Part shown: in pieces, positions 1 through 8,106 of the stretch
How positions within the stretch are numbered: the first letter of the stretch is position 1
Layout of the letters: each line of letters starts with the position of its first letter
Assembly (NCBI GenBank): GCA_964485815.1
Contig: CAZAJX010000009.1
Coordinates: forward strand, 1 to 54,253
Origin: SFLA01 sp964485815
GTDB taxonomy: Bacteria > Bacillota > Clostridia > Oscillospirales > CAG-382
DNA: 54,253 bases
Direction of reading: 5' to 3'
Made by a program: the position numbers and the translations under genes
The notes under the pieces: generated by a model
The model's database searches: none
What the model was told of the DNA's origin: nothing
The model's input: the letters and a program-made list of their open reading frames with translations, nothing else

Positions 1-2
1 CC

Positions 3-764
3 GGAATAGGAAAGACCGAGCTGGTAAAGGTGCTGGCAAGCTATTTGTTCGATTCACCCGAATCCCTTATACGTCTGGATATGTCGGAATATATGGAAAA
101 GTATTCCGTTTCCAGAATTATCGGTTCTCCTCCCGGATATGTAGGCTATGACGAGGCGGGACAGCTTACCGAAAAAATACGCCGCAAGCCTTATTCCGTA
201 ATTCTCTTTGACGAAATTGAAAAGGCTCATCCCGACGTATTGAATATACTTTTGCAGATACTTGATGACGGCAGAATTACCGATTCCCACGGAAAAACGG
301 TTAATTTTGAAAACACAGTGATAGTTATGACCACAAATGCGGGCAGTACGGATATCTCCTCTTCCGCAGGCTTTACAACCACTGCAAAGGCATCCGATGA
401 GGCAAAGGTCAAGAAGGCGCTTGAGCAGTTCCTTCGACCCGAGTTTATTAACCGCGTTGATGAGATTGTGGTATTCAACAGACTTTCAAAGGAAAACTTT
501 GGATCTATCTGCCGCATAATGCTTTCCGATCTGGAAAAGGTTCTGGCGGAAAAGAATATCACCCTCACCTATGACGATGCGGCTGTAAACGCATTGGTGG
601 ACAAGGGATATTCGGAAAAATACGGCGCCCGCAACTTGCGCCGTCTTATTCAGACGGATATTGAGGATGCGGTTGCCACTGTTATTATCGAGGATACCTC
701 GATGAAGATAGCCTCGGTGGCTTTGTCTGCTGATGAAAACGGTGTAACCATAGCCACATTTTAA
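3..764 (+). CDS. ClpB/ClpC-family AAA+ unfoldase, C-terminal part (5' truncated by window edge)
   Basis: Only the last 253 codons are inside the window; the frame is open from base 3. The visible part is the second AAA+ module of a Clp/Hsp100 disaggregase or unfoldase: a Walker A remnant (GIGKTEL) at the very edge, the pore loop GYVG, Walker B (ILFDEIEKAHPDV), sensor 1 (MTTNAGS), the arginine-finger region (RPEFINRVDEIVVF) and the D2-small lid with GARNLRR. ATP hydrolysis threads proteins for refolding or for ClpP. Whether it is ClpB or ClpC cannot be settled without the N-terminal and middle domains. A gap of 38 bases with a Shine-Dalgarno separates it from the P-type-ATPase-like gene, so the two are probably co-transcribed. 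Confidence 0.93.
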   Translation, partial: GIGKTELVKVLASYLFDSPESLIRLDMSEYMEKYSVSRIIGSPPGYVGYDEAGQLTEKIRRKPYSVILFDEIEKAHPDVLNILLQILDDGRITDSHGKTVNFENTVIVMTTNAGSTDISSSAGFTTTAKASDEAKVKKALEQFLRPEFINRVDEIVVFNRLSKENFGSICRIMLSDLEKVLAEKNITLTYDDAAVNALVDKGYSEKYGARNLRRLIQTDIEDAVATVIIEDTSMKIASVALSADENGVTIATF

Positions 765-802
765 CCGATAAAAAGTTTATCCGAAAGGAGAAAACAGCAA
801 AA

Positions 803-3514
803 ATGCCGGATTATTCCGAGAAGATAAGAACAATAACCTCCAACAGCCGCAAACAGGCGGAGGACAGGTTCGAGCCGGAGTCCATGGATATAGAAGAGCT
901 TGCCGTAAAGCTGGGCAGTAATCTCGGCGACGGATTAAGCGATGAAGAAGTAAAAAAGATAAGACATGAAAAAGGAACCAACGCCCTTTACGATGAGATA
1001 AAGACGGGATTTACCACCAGCTTTAAAAATCAGCTTCAGGGGCTGATGGGCATTTTTCTCGCCGCAGTTGCGTTTCTGACATACATCTTCCGGCCTGACC
1101 GCCACGAGCTTTTGGTTTTAGGCGTAACGGTGATAATAATAATGTTTATCAACGCCGTGCTGGAGGCTTCCGCTTCTCATTCATTGGATAAAATACGAAA
1201 CTACTCCGCTATACGCGCCACGGTTACACGAAACGGCAGAAGATTTGTTATTGACAGCCGCGGTCTTGTACCGGGAGATATAATTACTCTGGAAACGGGA
1301 AACATAGTCCCTGCCGATGCGCGTATTATATCCTGCGCCCATCTTTCGGTTCTGGAAGGAGCGATAAACGGCAAAAATGAAGCCGTTTACAAATCCTCCG
1401 CCATAGAGTATAACCGTCCCGATATGCTTTGCCACACGAATATGGTATATGCGGGCACGGTGGTTACGGGAGGAAGCGGAACCGCTATCGTTTGCGAAAC
1501 GGGCAAAAACGTTCTTACCCGCAAGGTAAACACAAAGCAATCCCAGGATTATACTCCCGGATTGCTGAAATATGCCGCCCACGTGGGAAAGGCAATGTCT
1601 TTTGCCTGCGTAATAATTTGCTTTGTAATGCTTGTACTCGGCGTTGCCACGGGCAGAAGCGTTACGGATATGTTTATTTTATCCTTGACCTTGGGATATA
1701 TTTCCATGTATGACAGCTGTAAAGCTCTTACGTTTATTTCCCTTGGATACGGTGTGCGTAAAATGCTTGAAAACAACGCTGCAGTGGGAAATTTAAACAG
1801 TATAGGCAAGCTGGGCAACGTAGACACGGTTATGTGTTCACGGGGACAAGCGTTCCCTCCGAAAAAGATGTTCGTTACCCAGTTGTATACAGACGGAAAA
1901 TTAACGGATATACAAAACGCGGAAGAAAGTGACAGCAACAAAAGATTGCTTAAATATGCGTTGGTATGCTCGGATATCAAGAAAAATACCGATGAAAAAG
2001 GACGTCAGCGCGGTCAGCACAGATATACCGGACGAAAGCCCGATATAGCTATTGCCGATGCCTGTGATTTTCTGCTTGCCAACATTTCCAACCTTGAAGG
2101 CGAGTTTTTCCGCATAGACACTGAGGTTTCTTCCGATAACGTTGTTACACGAACATTGGTGCTTTCCGAAGGAAAGACATTTGTAATAGTAAGAGGAAAC
2201 CCCGAATCTATAATAAGCCGCTGTGTGGGATACCGAAAAAACGGCGCGGTCTACCGTATGAACGACGGTGCGGTAAGCCGTATGAACGAAGCATTGGAAA
2301 ATATGCGTAAAAAAGCGGAAACGGTTATCGCCGTTGCCACGGGACGCACCGATGCGGATTCTCTGCAGGATTACTCCGTAGAGAGCCGTCTTATACTCTC
2401 GGGCTTTATAGGCTTGGGCTCTGCATTCCGAGTAGATCCTGCCGCCGCAGTATATAAATGCCGCAAGGCGGGCATTGAAACGGTATTGCGCAGTAACGAA
2501 GCGTATTACCCCTCCCTCTCTCTTGCAAAAGAGGCGGGCATTATCACCGATGAGGGACAAGCTATTTCCGCAGAGGATATAAGTAATACCGATCCCGGTC
2601 TGTATATTGCAAACCAACCCTTATACAAGCTGTACGTCGGTATCGACGATGAACAATGGCGGGAGGTTCTTCGCTACCGCCACGATAACAAGCGTTACGT
2701 TGCCGTAACGGCAAGCAATATGGACGACCTTCCCTTGATACAGGAAGCGGACGTAACCTTCGTAAGCGACACCGAATCCCCCGACACCTTAAAGCAGGAA
2801 AGCGATATCGTGATGCTGGAGGGCGGATTCCATATTATAACCTATGCAATAAGCGCGGCAAAAGCTATTGTTGCACGAATACACGCTGTAACCGAATACC
2901 TGTTTGTGGGATTTGTTCTTACGTTGACAGCAACCATTGCATCCTTGGCGTTTGGAATGGATCTTCCGTTAAGACTGCAGGATATGCTGTTCGGCGGTAT
3001 TGTATTCAATTTTATAATTGCCATATCCCTTGCGTTTGCACCTACCGATAAAAACATTTTGTCGGAGAAAATGAAAAAATACAAAACCAAGCCGGTTTTA
3101 AAGGATTTTACATATCCCGTGCTGTACGCCCTGGGAGCAGGTGCGATAATTCCTGCGGTTTACACCCTGTGTGGTAATACCTGCGCTTTTATGAGTCTTG
3201 CTATGCTTCTGATAACCTACGCAATAACCAACATATCCAGAAAGCCCATCTTTGCAAGGACTCCATTGGGAATAGGCAAGCTTATAATAGCCGCGTTGGT
3301 GATCGCAGGTATGTTTGCCTGCCTGGTATACGTTCCCTTCCTTGCGGATATGTTCGGATACACACCGCCCAGCGCCGTACATTACGGAATTACGGCGGCA
3401 ATAACCTTGGGTTATTATGCGTTATCCCAAATCGCAAAGCTAATATACGGAATAATAACAAAAAATAAAAATAAACCAAAGTTCAAATTGGCGAAAGATG
3501 AGGAGGTAAATTGA
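803..3514 (+). CDS. P-type ATPase-like protein lacking all catalytic motifs (pseudo-ATPase)
   Basis: The 903-residue protein keeps the architecture of a P2-type cation ATPase: N-terminal cation-ATPase domain (about 25-75), TM pair (about 78-122), actuator domain with PGDII (157-161) and VPADAR, a second TM pair (about 264-310), nucleotide/P domains, and a C-terminal membrane bundle (about 690-880). The working residues are replaced. The actuator TGES position reads NGKN (189-192). The TM4 PEGLP position reads YDSCK. The phosphorylation loop DKTGT reads SRGQA (346-350), so the phosphorylated Asp is gone. TGDH reads RSNE, and TGDGVND reads TASNMDD (636-642). The frame is intact with a good ribosome site (AAAGGAG near 784), which argues against a decaying pseudogene. 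No transport is expected; a structural or regulatory role is inference. DUF1858 and mscL follow directly. Confidence 0.85.
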   Translation: MPDYSEKIRTITSNSRKQAEDRFEPESMDIEELAVKLGSNLGDGLSDEEVKKIRHEKGTNALYDEIKTGFTTSFKNQLQGLMGIFLAAVAFLTYIFRPDRHELLVLGVTVIIIMFINAVLEASASHSLDKIRNYSAIRATVTRNGRRFVIDSRGLVPGDIITLETGNIVPADARIISCAHLSVLEGAINGKNEAVYKSSAIEYNRPDMLCHTNMVYAGTVVTGGSGTAIVCETGKNVLTRKVNTKQSQDYTPGLLKYAAHVGKAMSFACVIICFVMLVLGVATGRSVTDMFILSLTLGYISMYDSCKALTFISLGYGVRKMLENNAAVGNLNSIGKLGNVDTVMCSRGQAFPPKKMFVTQLYTDGKLTDIQNAEESDSNKRLLKYALVCSDIKKNTDEKGRQRGQHRYTGRKPDIAIADACDFLLANISNLEGEFFRIDTEVSSDNVVTRTLVLSEGKTFVIVRGNPESIISRCVGYRKNGAVYRMNDGAVSRMNEALENMRKKAETVIAVATGRTDADSLQDYSVESRLILSGFIGLGSAFRVDPAAAVYKCRKAGIETVLRSNEAYYPSLSLAKEAGIITDEGQAISAEDISNTDPGLYIANQPLYKLYVGIDDEQWREVLRYRHDNKRYVAVTASNMDDLPLIQEADVTFVSDTESPDTLKQESDIVMLEGGFHIITYAISAAKAIVARIHAVTEYLFVGFVLTLTATIASLAFGMDLPLRLQDMLFGGIVFNFIIAISLAFAPTDKNILSEKMKKYKTKPVLKDFTYPVLYALGAGAIIPAVYTLCGNTCAFMSLAMLLITYAITNISRKPIFARTPLGIGKLIIAALVIAGMFACLVYVPFLADMFGYTPPSAVHYGITAAITLGYYALSQIAKLIYGIITKNKNKPKFKLAKDEEVN

Positions 3515-3515
3515 A

Positions 3516-3704
3516 ATGATTACAAAGGATTCCATTATCGGTGACGTTCTTGATAAGGCTCCCGAAAAGGCGAAGTATTTCTTTGAGATCGGTATGCATT
3601 GTCTGGGATGCCCTCATTCCAGAGGCGAAACCATCGAGCAGGCTTGCGCAGTTCACGGTGCAGACCTGGAAGCACTTCTTAAGAAATTGAACGGAGAAGA
3701 CTAA
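3516..3704 (+). CDS. DUF1858 / hybrid-cluster-associated redox disulfide domain protein
   Basis: This 62-residue protein is a single DUF1858 domain. It opens with the family's ITKDSIIGDVLDKAPE segment and carries the CLGC (CxxC) pair near residues 29-32 followed by P-H-S and a GETIEQAC helix with a third Cys. Members occur beside hybrid cluster proteins or as stand-alone small proteins and are thought to take part in thiol-disulfide or metal chemistry; no substrate is known. Its ATG is one base after the stop of the P-type-like gene, with AGGAGG at 3501-3506 inside the end of that gene, so translation is probably coupled. mscL starts 2 bases after its stop. Confidence 0.85.
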   Translation: MITKDSIIGDVLDKAPEKAKYFFEIGMHCLGCPHSRGETIEQACAVHGADLEALLKKLNGED

Positions 3705-3706
3705 AA

Positions 3707-4219
3707 ATGGGAAAAATTAAAGATTTCGCAAACGATTTCAAAAAGTTTATTTCACAGGGCAATATCCTTGATATGGCAGTCGGCGTAGTTGTCGGTACCG
3801 CCTTCAAGGCTATCGTTTCTTCTTTGGTTGCAGACATCATTATGCCTTGCATCGGCTTCCTTCTCGGCGACGTTAACTTTACCGATCTTAAATGGGTACT
3901 GGTAGAGGCAGTCGCAGAAGTTGTTAATGAGGAAGGCGCTGTCGTTACCCCCGCAGTTGCGGAGGTAGCGGTTAAGTACGGTCAGTTTATTCAGTACATA
4001 ATCGATTTCCTTATTATCGCTTTCGCTATGTTTATCGTAGTTAAGGTTGCTATGTCCGTACGCAACAAGCTGGAAGCAAAGAAGAAGGCTGAAGAAGCTG
4101 CCGCAAAGGCTGCTGAAGAAGCTGCAAAGGCAGCTATTCCTCCCGAACCTACTGTTGAAGAAAAGACACTTAAGGCTCTTGAGGATATCCGTGATTTCGT
4201 AAAAGGCATTAAAGGCTAA
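3707..4219 (+). CDS. mscL: Large-conductance mechanosensitive channel MscL
   Basis: The protein has 170 residues, slightly longer than usual (about 120-150). MscL opens a wide pore when the membrane is stretched and releases solutes during hypo-osmotic shock. The diagnostic N-terminal helix (KKFISQGNILDMAVGVVVG) and TM1 with the pore constriction lead into a periplasmic loop rich in Val/Glu, TM2 (about 92-114), and a long charged tail rich in KKAEEAAAKAA. The extra length comes mainly from this Ala/Lys/Glu tail and a proline segment before the final amphipathic helix. Packed between DUF1858 and the kinase with gaps of 2 and 6 bases. Confidence 0.95.
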   Translation: MGKIKDFANDFKKFISQGNILDMAVGVVVGTAFKAIVSSLVADIIMPCIGFLLGDVNFTDLKWVLVEAVAEVVNEEGAVVTPAVAEVAVKYGQFIQYIIDFLIIAFAMFIVVKVAMSVRNKLEAKKKAEEAAAKAAEEAAKAAIPPEPTVEEKTLKALEDIRDFVKGIKG

Positions 4220-4225
4220 AAAATT

Positions 4226-5110
4226 ATGAAATACATTATCGGTGTGGACGGCGGAGGAACAAAAACCGCCGCCGCCCTCGCCGATATCAACGGTAACGTC
4301 CTTCGCGTTGAATACGGGAAGGGCTCTAACCCCAATGATATCGGCTTTGAAAATTCAATTGAAAACATATTTTCCGCCGTTCAGGCTCTGAATGCGGATA
4401 TTAATGACATCGCCGCCATTTTCTGCGGCGTTGCAGGTATAACCGCCGCCGACTACAGCCAAAAGGCAAACGCTTGGTTAAAGGAAACATTCCCCAAGGC
4501 GAAGTCGGAAGCTCTGCACGACGGCATAAATGTGATATATTCCGCGTTTCCTCATAGCGACGGCGCTATCGTGATATGCGGAACGGGAAGCTCATGCTTT
4601 ATGAAAATGGGAAAAGAGATCGTCCGTATCGGCGGCTACGGTAAGTTTGACTGTGCCGGAAACGGATATGAGATCGGCAAAGCCGCTATCGCCCACGCCC
4701 TGAAGTGCGTTGACGGAAGGGACGAAAAGGGCTTGCTGTATTCCCTTATTACCGAAAAAATATGCGGTGATCCCTTGGAAAAGCTGACAACGCTTATCGC
4801 CGCTGACAAAAAGCATATCGCTTCGTTTACTCCTCTTGTGTTCGAAGCATATGAAAAAGGCGACATTTACGCCGCCTGGATACTTGAAAATCAACTTGAA
4901 TATATCGGCGGTCTGATAAACCGTGCCTGCGACGTGTACGGAGGTAATATCCCCGTATGTATGGCAGGCGGAATTGGAACACAAAAGACCGCTATTGATA
5001 TAATAAAAAAATATCTCGCCTACGATATCTCCATTTCCACTATTACGGCAGAGCCTGTATACGGAGCCGTAGCAAAAGCGAAAGAGATATTGACAGCAGA
5101 ACAAAAATAG
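4226..5110 (+). CDS. BadF/BcrA-type ATPase family protein, N-acetylglucosamine-kinase-like
   Basis: The 294-residue protein has the actin-like ATPase fold: phosphate-1 motif GVDGGGTKT near the N-terminus, a CGVAG segment, phosphate-2 motif ICGTGSS near residue 117, and the adenosine motif CMAGGIGT near the C-terminus. Stand-alone members of this size phosphorylate N-acetylglucosamine or related amino sugars recovered from cell-wall turnover. The exact sugar cannot be read from sequence. The 3' end of the gene contains a strong promoter for thrS. Confidence 0.82.
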   Translation: MKYIIGVDGGGTKTAAALADINGNVLRVEYGKGSNPNDIGFENSIENIFSAVQALNADINDIAAIFCGVAGITAADYSQKANAWLKETFPKAKSEALHDGINVIYSAFPHSDGAIVICGTGSSCFMKMGKEIVRIGGYGKFDCAGNGYEIGKAAIAHALKCVDGRDEKGLLYSLITEKICGDPLEKLTTLIAADKKHIASFTPLVFEAYEKGDIYAAWILENQLEYIGGLINRACDVYGGNIPVCMAGGIGTQKTAIDIIKKYLAYDISISTITAEPVYGAVAKAKEILTAEQK

Positions 5111-5118
5111 TGTATCAT
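5090..5118 (+). promoter_or_regulatory. Sigma-A-type promoter for thrS, inside the end of the kinase gene
   Basis: TTGACA (5090-5095), a 17-base spacer and TATCAT (5113-5118) lie 30 bases before the thrS start. The -35 box is within the last codons of the upstream kinase gene and the -10 just follows its stop. Confidence 0.65.
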
Positions 5119-5148
5119 TTACAGTAATAATCTATGGAGGACAATGCT

Positions 5149-6879
5149 ATGGATCAAACAGAACTCAACGAACTCAGAACTCTGAGACACTCTGCCTCTC
5201 ATATTTTGGCGCAGGCAGTAAAAAGACTTTATCCCGATGCCCGTCTGGCGATCGGACCTGCTATCGACACCGGTTTTTATTATGATTTCGATACAGCAAC
5301 TACCTTCACTACCGAGGACCTTGACAGTATCGAAGCTGAAATGAAGAAGATAATTAAAGAAAATCTTCGTATAGAACGCTTTACTCTCCCCCGCGACGAA
5401 GCTAAAAAGCTTATGGCGGACGAGCCCTACAAGCTTGAGCTGATCGACGGTCTTGACGAAAGCGAGGAAATATCCTTCTACAAGCAGGGCGAATTTACCG
5501 ACCTTTGCGCAGGCCCTCACGTTGCTTACACAAAGAAGGTAAAGGCGTTCAAGCTTCTTTCCGTTACCGGCGCATACTGGAGAGGCGATTCCAACAACAA
5601 GATGCTTCAGCGTATCTACGGCACCGCTTTTGCAACCAAGGACGAGCTTGACGAATACCTGAATATGCTTGAGGAAGCAAAGAAGCGCGACCACAGAAAG
5701 CTGGGCAAAGAGCTCGGTCTGTTTATGATGACGGATGACGGTCCCGGTTTCCCCTTCTTCCTTCCCAACGGTATGATACTTAAGAACACCCTTATTGATT
5801 ACTGGAGAGAAGTACACAAGAGATACGGCTACGTAGAGATTTCCTCCCCCGTTATTCTTAACCGCCGTCTGTGGGAAAGAAGCGGACATTGGGGACACTA
5901 CAAGCAGAATATGTATACCACCAAGATAGACGATGAGGATTTCGCAATCAAGCCTATGAACTGCCCCGGCGGTATGCTGGTTTATATGAACGAGCCTCAC
6001 TCCTACCGTGATCTGCCCCTGCGTGCAGGCGAGCTTGGTCTGGTACACAGACACGAGCTTTCCGGAGCACTTCACGGATTGTTCCGCGTAAGATGCTTTA
6101 CTCAGGACGATGCTCATATCTTTATGACAAAAGAGCAGATGCGTGATGAGATAAAGAACGTTGTAAGCCTTTTTGACGAGGTATATTCCCTCTTCGGTCT
6201 TACATATCAGATAGAGCTTTCCACTATGCCCGAGGATCATATGGGCGATGAGGCTGTGTGGGTACACGCAGAAGACACTCTTAAAGCAGCTATCACGGAT
6301 ATGGGCAAGGAATACATCCTTAACGAGGGTGACGGCGCATTCTACGGCCCCAAGCTTGACTTCCACCTCCGCGACAGTATCGGAAGAACCTGGCAGTGCG
6401 GCACTATTCAGCTTGACTTCCAGCTTCCCGAAAGATTTGAGCTTGAGTACACCGGCGCAGACGGTGAAAAGCACCGTCCCGTTATGATACACAGAGTTGT
6501 ATTCGGCAGTATCGAAAGATTTATAGGCGTTATTACCGAGCATTTCGCAGGTGCATTCCCCTTGTGGCTGGCTCCTCTGCAGGTAGCTGTACTTCCCATT
6601 ACCGACAGAGCCGCTGAATATGCGGATAAGCTGGTGGCAGACCTTACCGCCGCAGGCGTAAGAGTAAAAGCCGATCACCGCAACGAAAAGGTTAACTACA
6701 AGATCCGCGAGCATCAGCTCCAGAAGGTGCCTTATATGCTGGTTGTAGGCGACCGCGAGGTTGAGGAGGGCACGGTTTCTCTCCGTACCCGTACCGGCGA
6801 AACCGGCGGAGTGATGACCGCACAGGAATTCTACGACAGAGTTACCGGCGAAATCAAAGACAGAAGCAGAATAGTATAA
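5149..6879 (+). CDS. thrS: Threonine--tRNA ligase without TGS domain
   Basis: The enzyme attaches threonine to tRNA-Thr. An ATG at 5134 is in frame, but GGAGG (5136-5140) overlaps it and sits well placed before the ATG at 5149, so the start is set there (576 residues). The protein starts directly at the editing domain: HxxxH at H14/H18 and C120...H124 in DLCAGPHV. The class II core follows, with zinc ligands in MNCPGG and RHELSGALHG, motif 2 around FRVRCFTQDD and motif 3 in IHRVVFGSIERF, then the anticodon-binding domain from about 470. The usual N-terminal TGS domain (about 60 residues) is absent. No T-box leader fits in the 38-base gap. A terminator follows. Confidence 0.96.
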   Translation: MDQTELNELRTLRHSASHILAQAVKRLYPDARLAIGPAIDTGFYYDFDTATTFTTEDLDSIEAEMKKIIKENLRIERFTLPRDEAKKLMADEPYKLELIDGLDESEEISFYKQGEFTDLCAGPHVAYTKKVKAFKLLSVTGAYWRGDSNNKMLQRIYGTAFATKDELDEYLNMLEEAKKRDHRKLGKELGLFMMTDDGPGFPFFLPNGMILKNTLIDYWREVHKRYGYVEISSPVILNRRLWERSGHWGHYKQNMYTTKIDDEDFAIKPMNCPGGMLVYMNEPHSYRDLPLRAGELGLVHRHELSGALHGLFRVRCFTQDDAHIFMTKEQMRDEIKNVVSLFDEVYSLFGLTYQIELSTMPEDHMGDEAVWVHAEDTLKAAITDMGKEYILNEGDGAFYGPKLDFHLRDSIGRTWQCGTIQLDFQLPERFELEYTGADGEKHRPVMIHRVVFGSIERFIGVITEHFAGAFPLWLAPLQVAVLPITDRAAEYADKLVADLTAAGVRVKADHRNEKVNYKIREHQLQKVPYMLVVGDREVEEGTVSLRTRTGETGGVMTAQEFYDRVTGEIKDRSRIV

Positions 6880-6885
6880 AAATTT

Positions 6886-6916
6886 AAAGGACGGAGAAAA
6901 CTCCGTCCTTTTTGTT
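6886..6916 (+). terminator. Rho-independent terminator after thrS
   Basis: AAAGGACGGAG, loop AAAA, CTCCGTCCTTTTT: an 11-bp perfect stem followed by a T run. In the opposite direction it may also end the DHHW gene transcript. Confidence 0.9.
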
Positions 6917-6924
6917 GCTTTTAT

Positions 6925-8091
6925 TTAATTTATATTTCCTAAATTACCGCTTGTGATCAGGTTTTCTGCGTTCCATACAAAAAGGATACGGTCGGCGGAA
7001 TACTGCTCGGCATAAGCGGAGATGTTGGTCATACGGTTTGCCATATTGACAAGCACCAGATCAAAATGCTGGGCTAGAAAGGGTACCAGACTGTTTGCAA
7101 AGGAATCCTTGGGAAGAAGCAGTACGGGACGCTCTTCGTCAGAATTACTCTCTACAAGGGTTACGTCGTTTGTGCCGCTGATGAAAACGGAATACTTATC
7201 CATCGTTTCCAGATATGACATATCGTAAAATCCGCTGAAAGTTCTTTCACCTATGGTTGTGGTAAAATCATCCTCGTTGCCAAGGGACCAGAATTCGATA
7301 TTATCAGGAGAAACGAAGGAAAAGCCGCATTTGGACCAGGTGGTTCCGTAAAAATCATCTGCCACGGTTTGGACAGTAAACTTATCTGCGGGGATAATAT
7401 CCTTTTCCATACCAAAGGACTTCATTATTTCCGCATAAGCGTAATATGCGCCCAAGGTTGTCCAATGATGGTCGGTACGGTAATACACGTACTCCCCTGC
7501 CGAATGCTTTTCGGAAAGCATTCCCGAAAGAGGAATATACACCTCATCGGAAAGGGTTTCGGATATAAGCGCATCCAGGGAAACGGAAACATTGGAGGGA
7601 TAATTGAAATCCTTTGCCGCAACGTCGATCACTCTGGGAGGAATTATCACGTGAACGGGAATATCGGTATTTTCCGAAGCGAAGGTATTAAGCTTTTCAA
7701 GCTGTTTTACAACACTTTGGGAATAAAAATAGTCCATATTCTCGGTACGGTTAAGACGATCCTTAAAGATGGAGAAGGTTCGCACCGCAAGAATTTCGTT
7801 TTCGCCAAGCAAAACGCCGTTATTCTCGCCCTTGAACAAGGATAGCTCCGCAAGAGCTTTGAGGCTTACGAAAGAATCGCGCAAAGGAAACTGGTCTGCG
7901 AAATACTCGTTTATCTCGGAAGAAAACTTGCCGTCCATAAGATTTTCCAGGGTGAATTCGGGGAAAAGCTGAAGATTGCGTTTTTCGTTTTCGGAATAGC
8001 TTTTATCGGGAATTATGACAAAAGCGGCGGCAAGGCCGAAAAGGATTGCCAAAAACAGGGCGACGGTAATTATATTTGTTATTTTTTTCAC
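6925..8091 (-). CDS. DHHW-family protein, AlgX/AlgJ-like partner of an MBOAT acyltransferase
   Basis: The 388-residue protein has a GTG start preceded by GGGAGG. An N-terminal membrane anchor (about 5-27) precedes an SGNH-like extracytoplasmic domain carrying the name-giving motif DHHW at 207-210 (context YRTDHHWTTLGAYYAY). Such proteins pair with MBOAT acyltransferases and are thought to move acetyl groups onto exopolysaccharides or wall polymers outside the membrane. The gene lies 15 bases after the MBOAT gene, so the two form an acylation unit. The polymer modified cannot be told from the window. Confidence 0.85.
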   Translation of the reverse strand: MKKITNIITVALFLAILFGLAAAFVIIPDKSYSENEKRNLQLFPEFTLENLMDGKFSSEINEYFADQFPLRDSFVSLKALAELSLFKGENNGVLLGENEILAVRTFSIFKDRLNRTENMDYFYSQSVVKQLEKLNTFASENTDIPVHVIIPPRVIDVAAKDFNYPSNVSVSLDALISETLSDEVYIPLSGMLSEKHSAGEYVYYRTDHHWTTLGAYYAYAEIMKSFGMEKDIIPADKFTVQTVADDFYGTTWSKCGFSFVSPDNIEFWSLGNEDDFTTTIGERTFSGFYDMSYLETMDKYSVFISGTNDVTLVESNSDEERPVLLLPKDSFANSLVPFLAQHFDLVLVNMANRMTNISAYAEQYSADRILFVWNAENLITSGNLGNIN

Positions 8092-8106
8092 AATTTTTAC
8101 CTCCCC

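Noticed and set aside
803..3514. P-type-like gene as a pseudogene
   Set aside because: The 903-codon frame is unbroken, has a good ribosome site and keeps hydrophobic segments; motif loss alone is not decay.
5111..5148. T-box riboswitch before thrS
   Set aside because: The gap to the previous gene is only 38 bases; there is no specifier or antiterminator structure.
5119..6714. Long minus-strand open frame opposite thrS
   Set aside because: It is a shadow of thrS codon bias; the plus-strand product is a clear ThrRS and the minus product has no family features.
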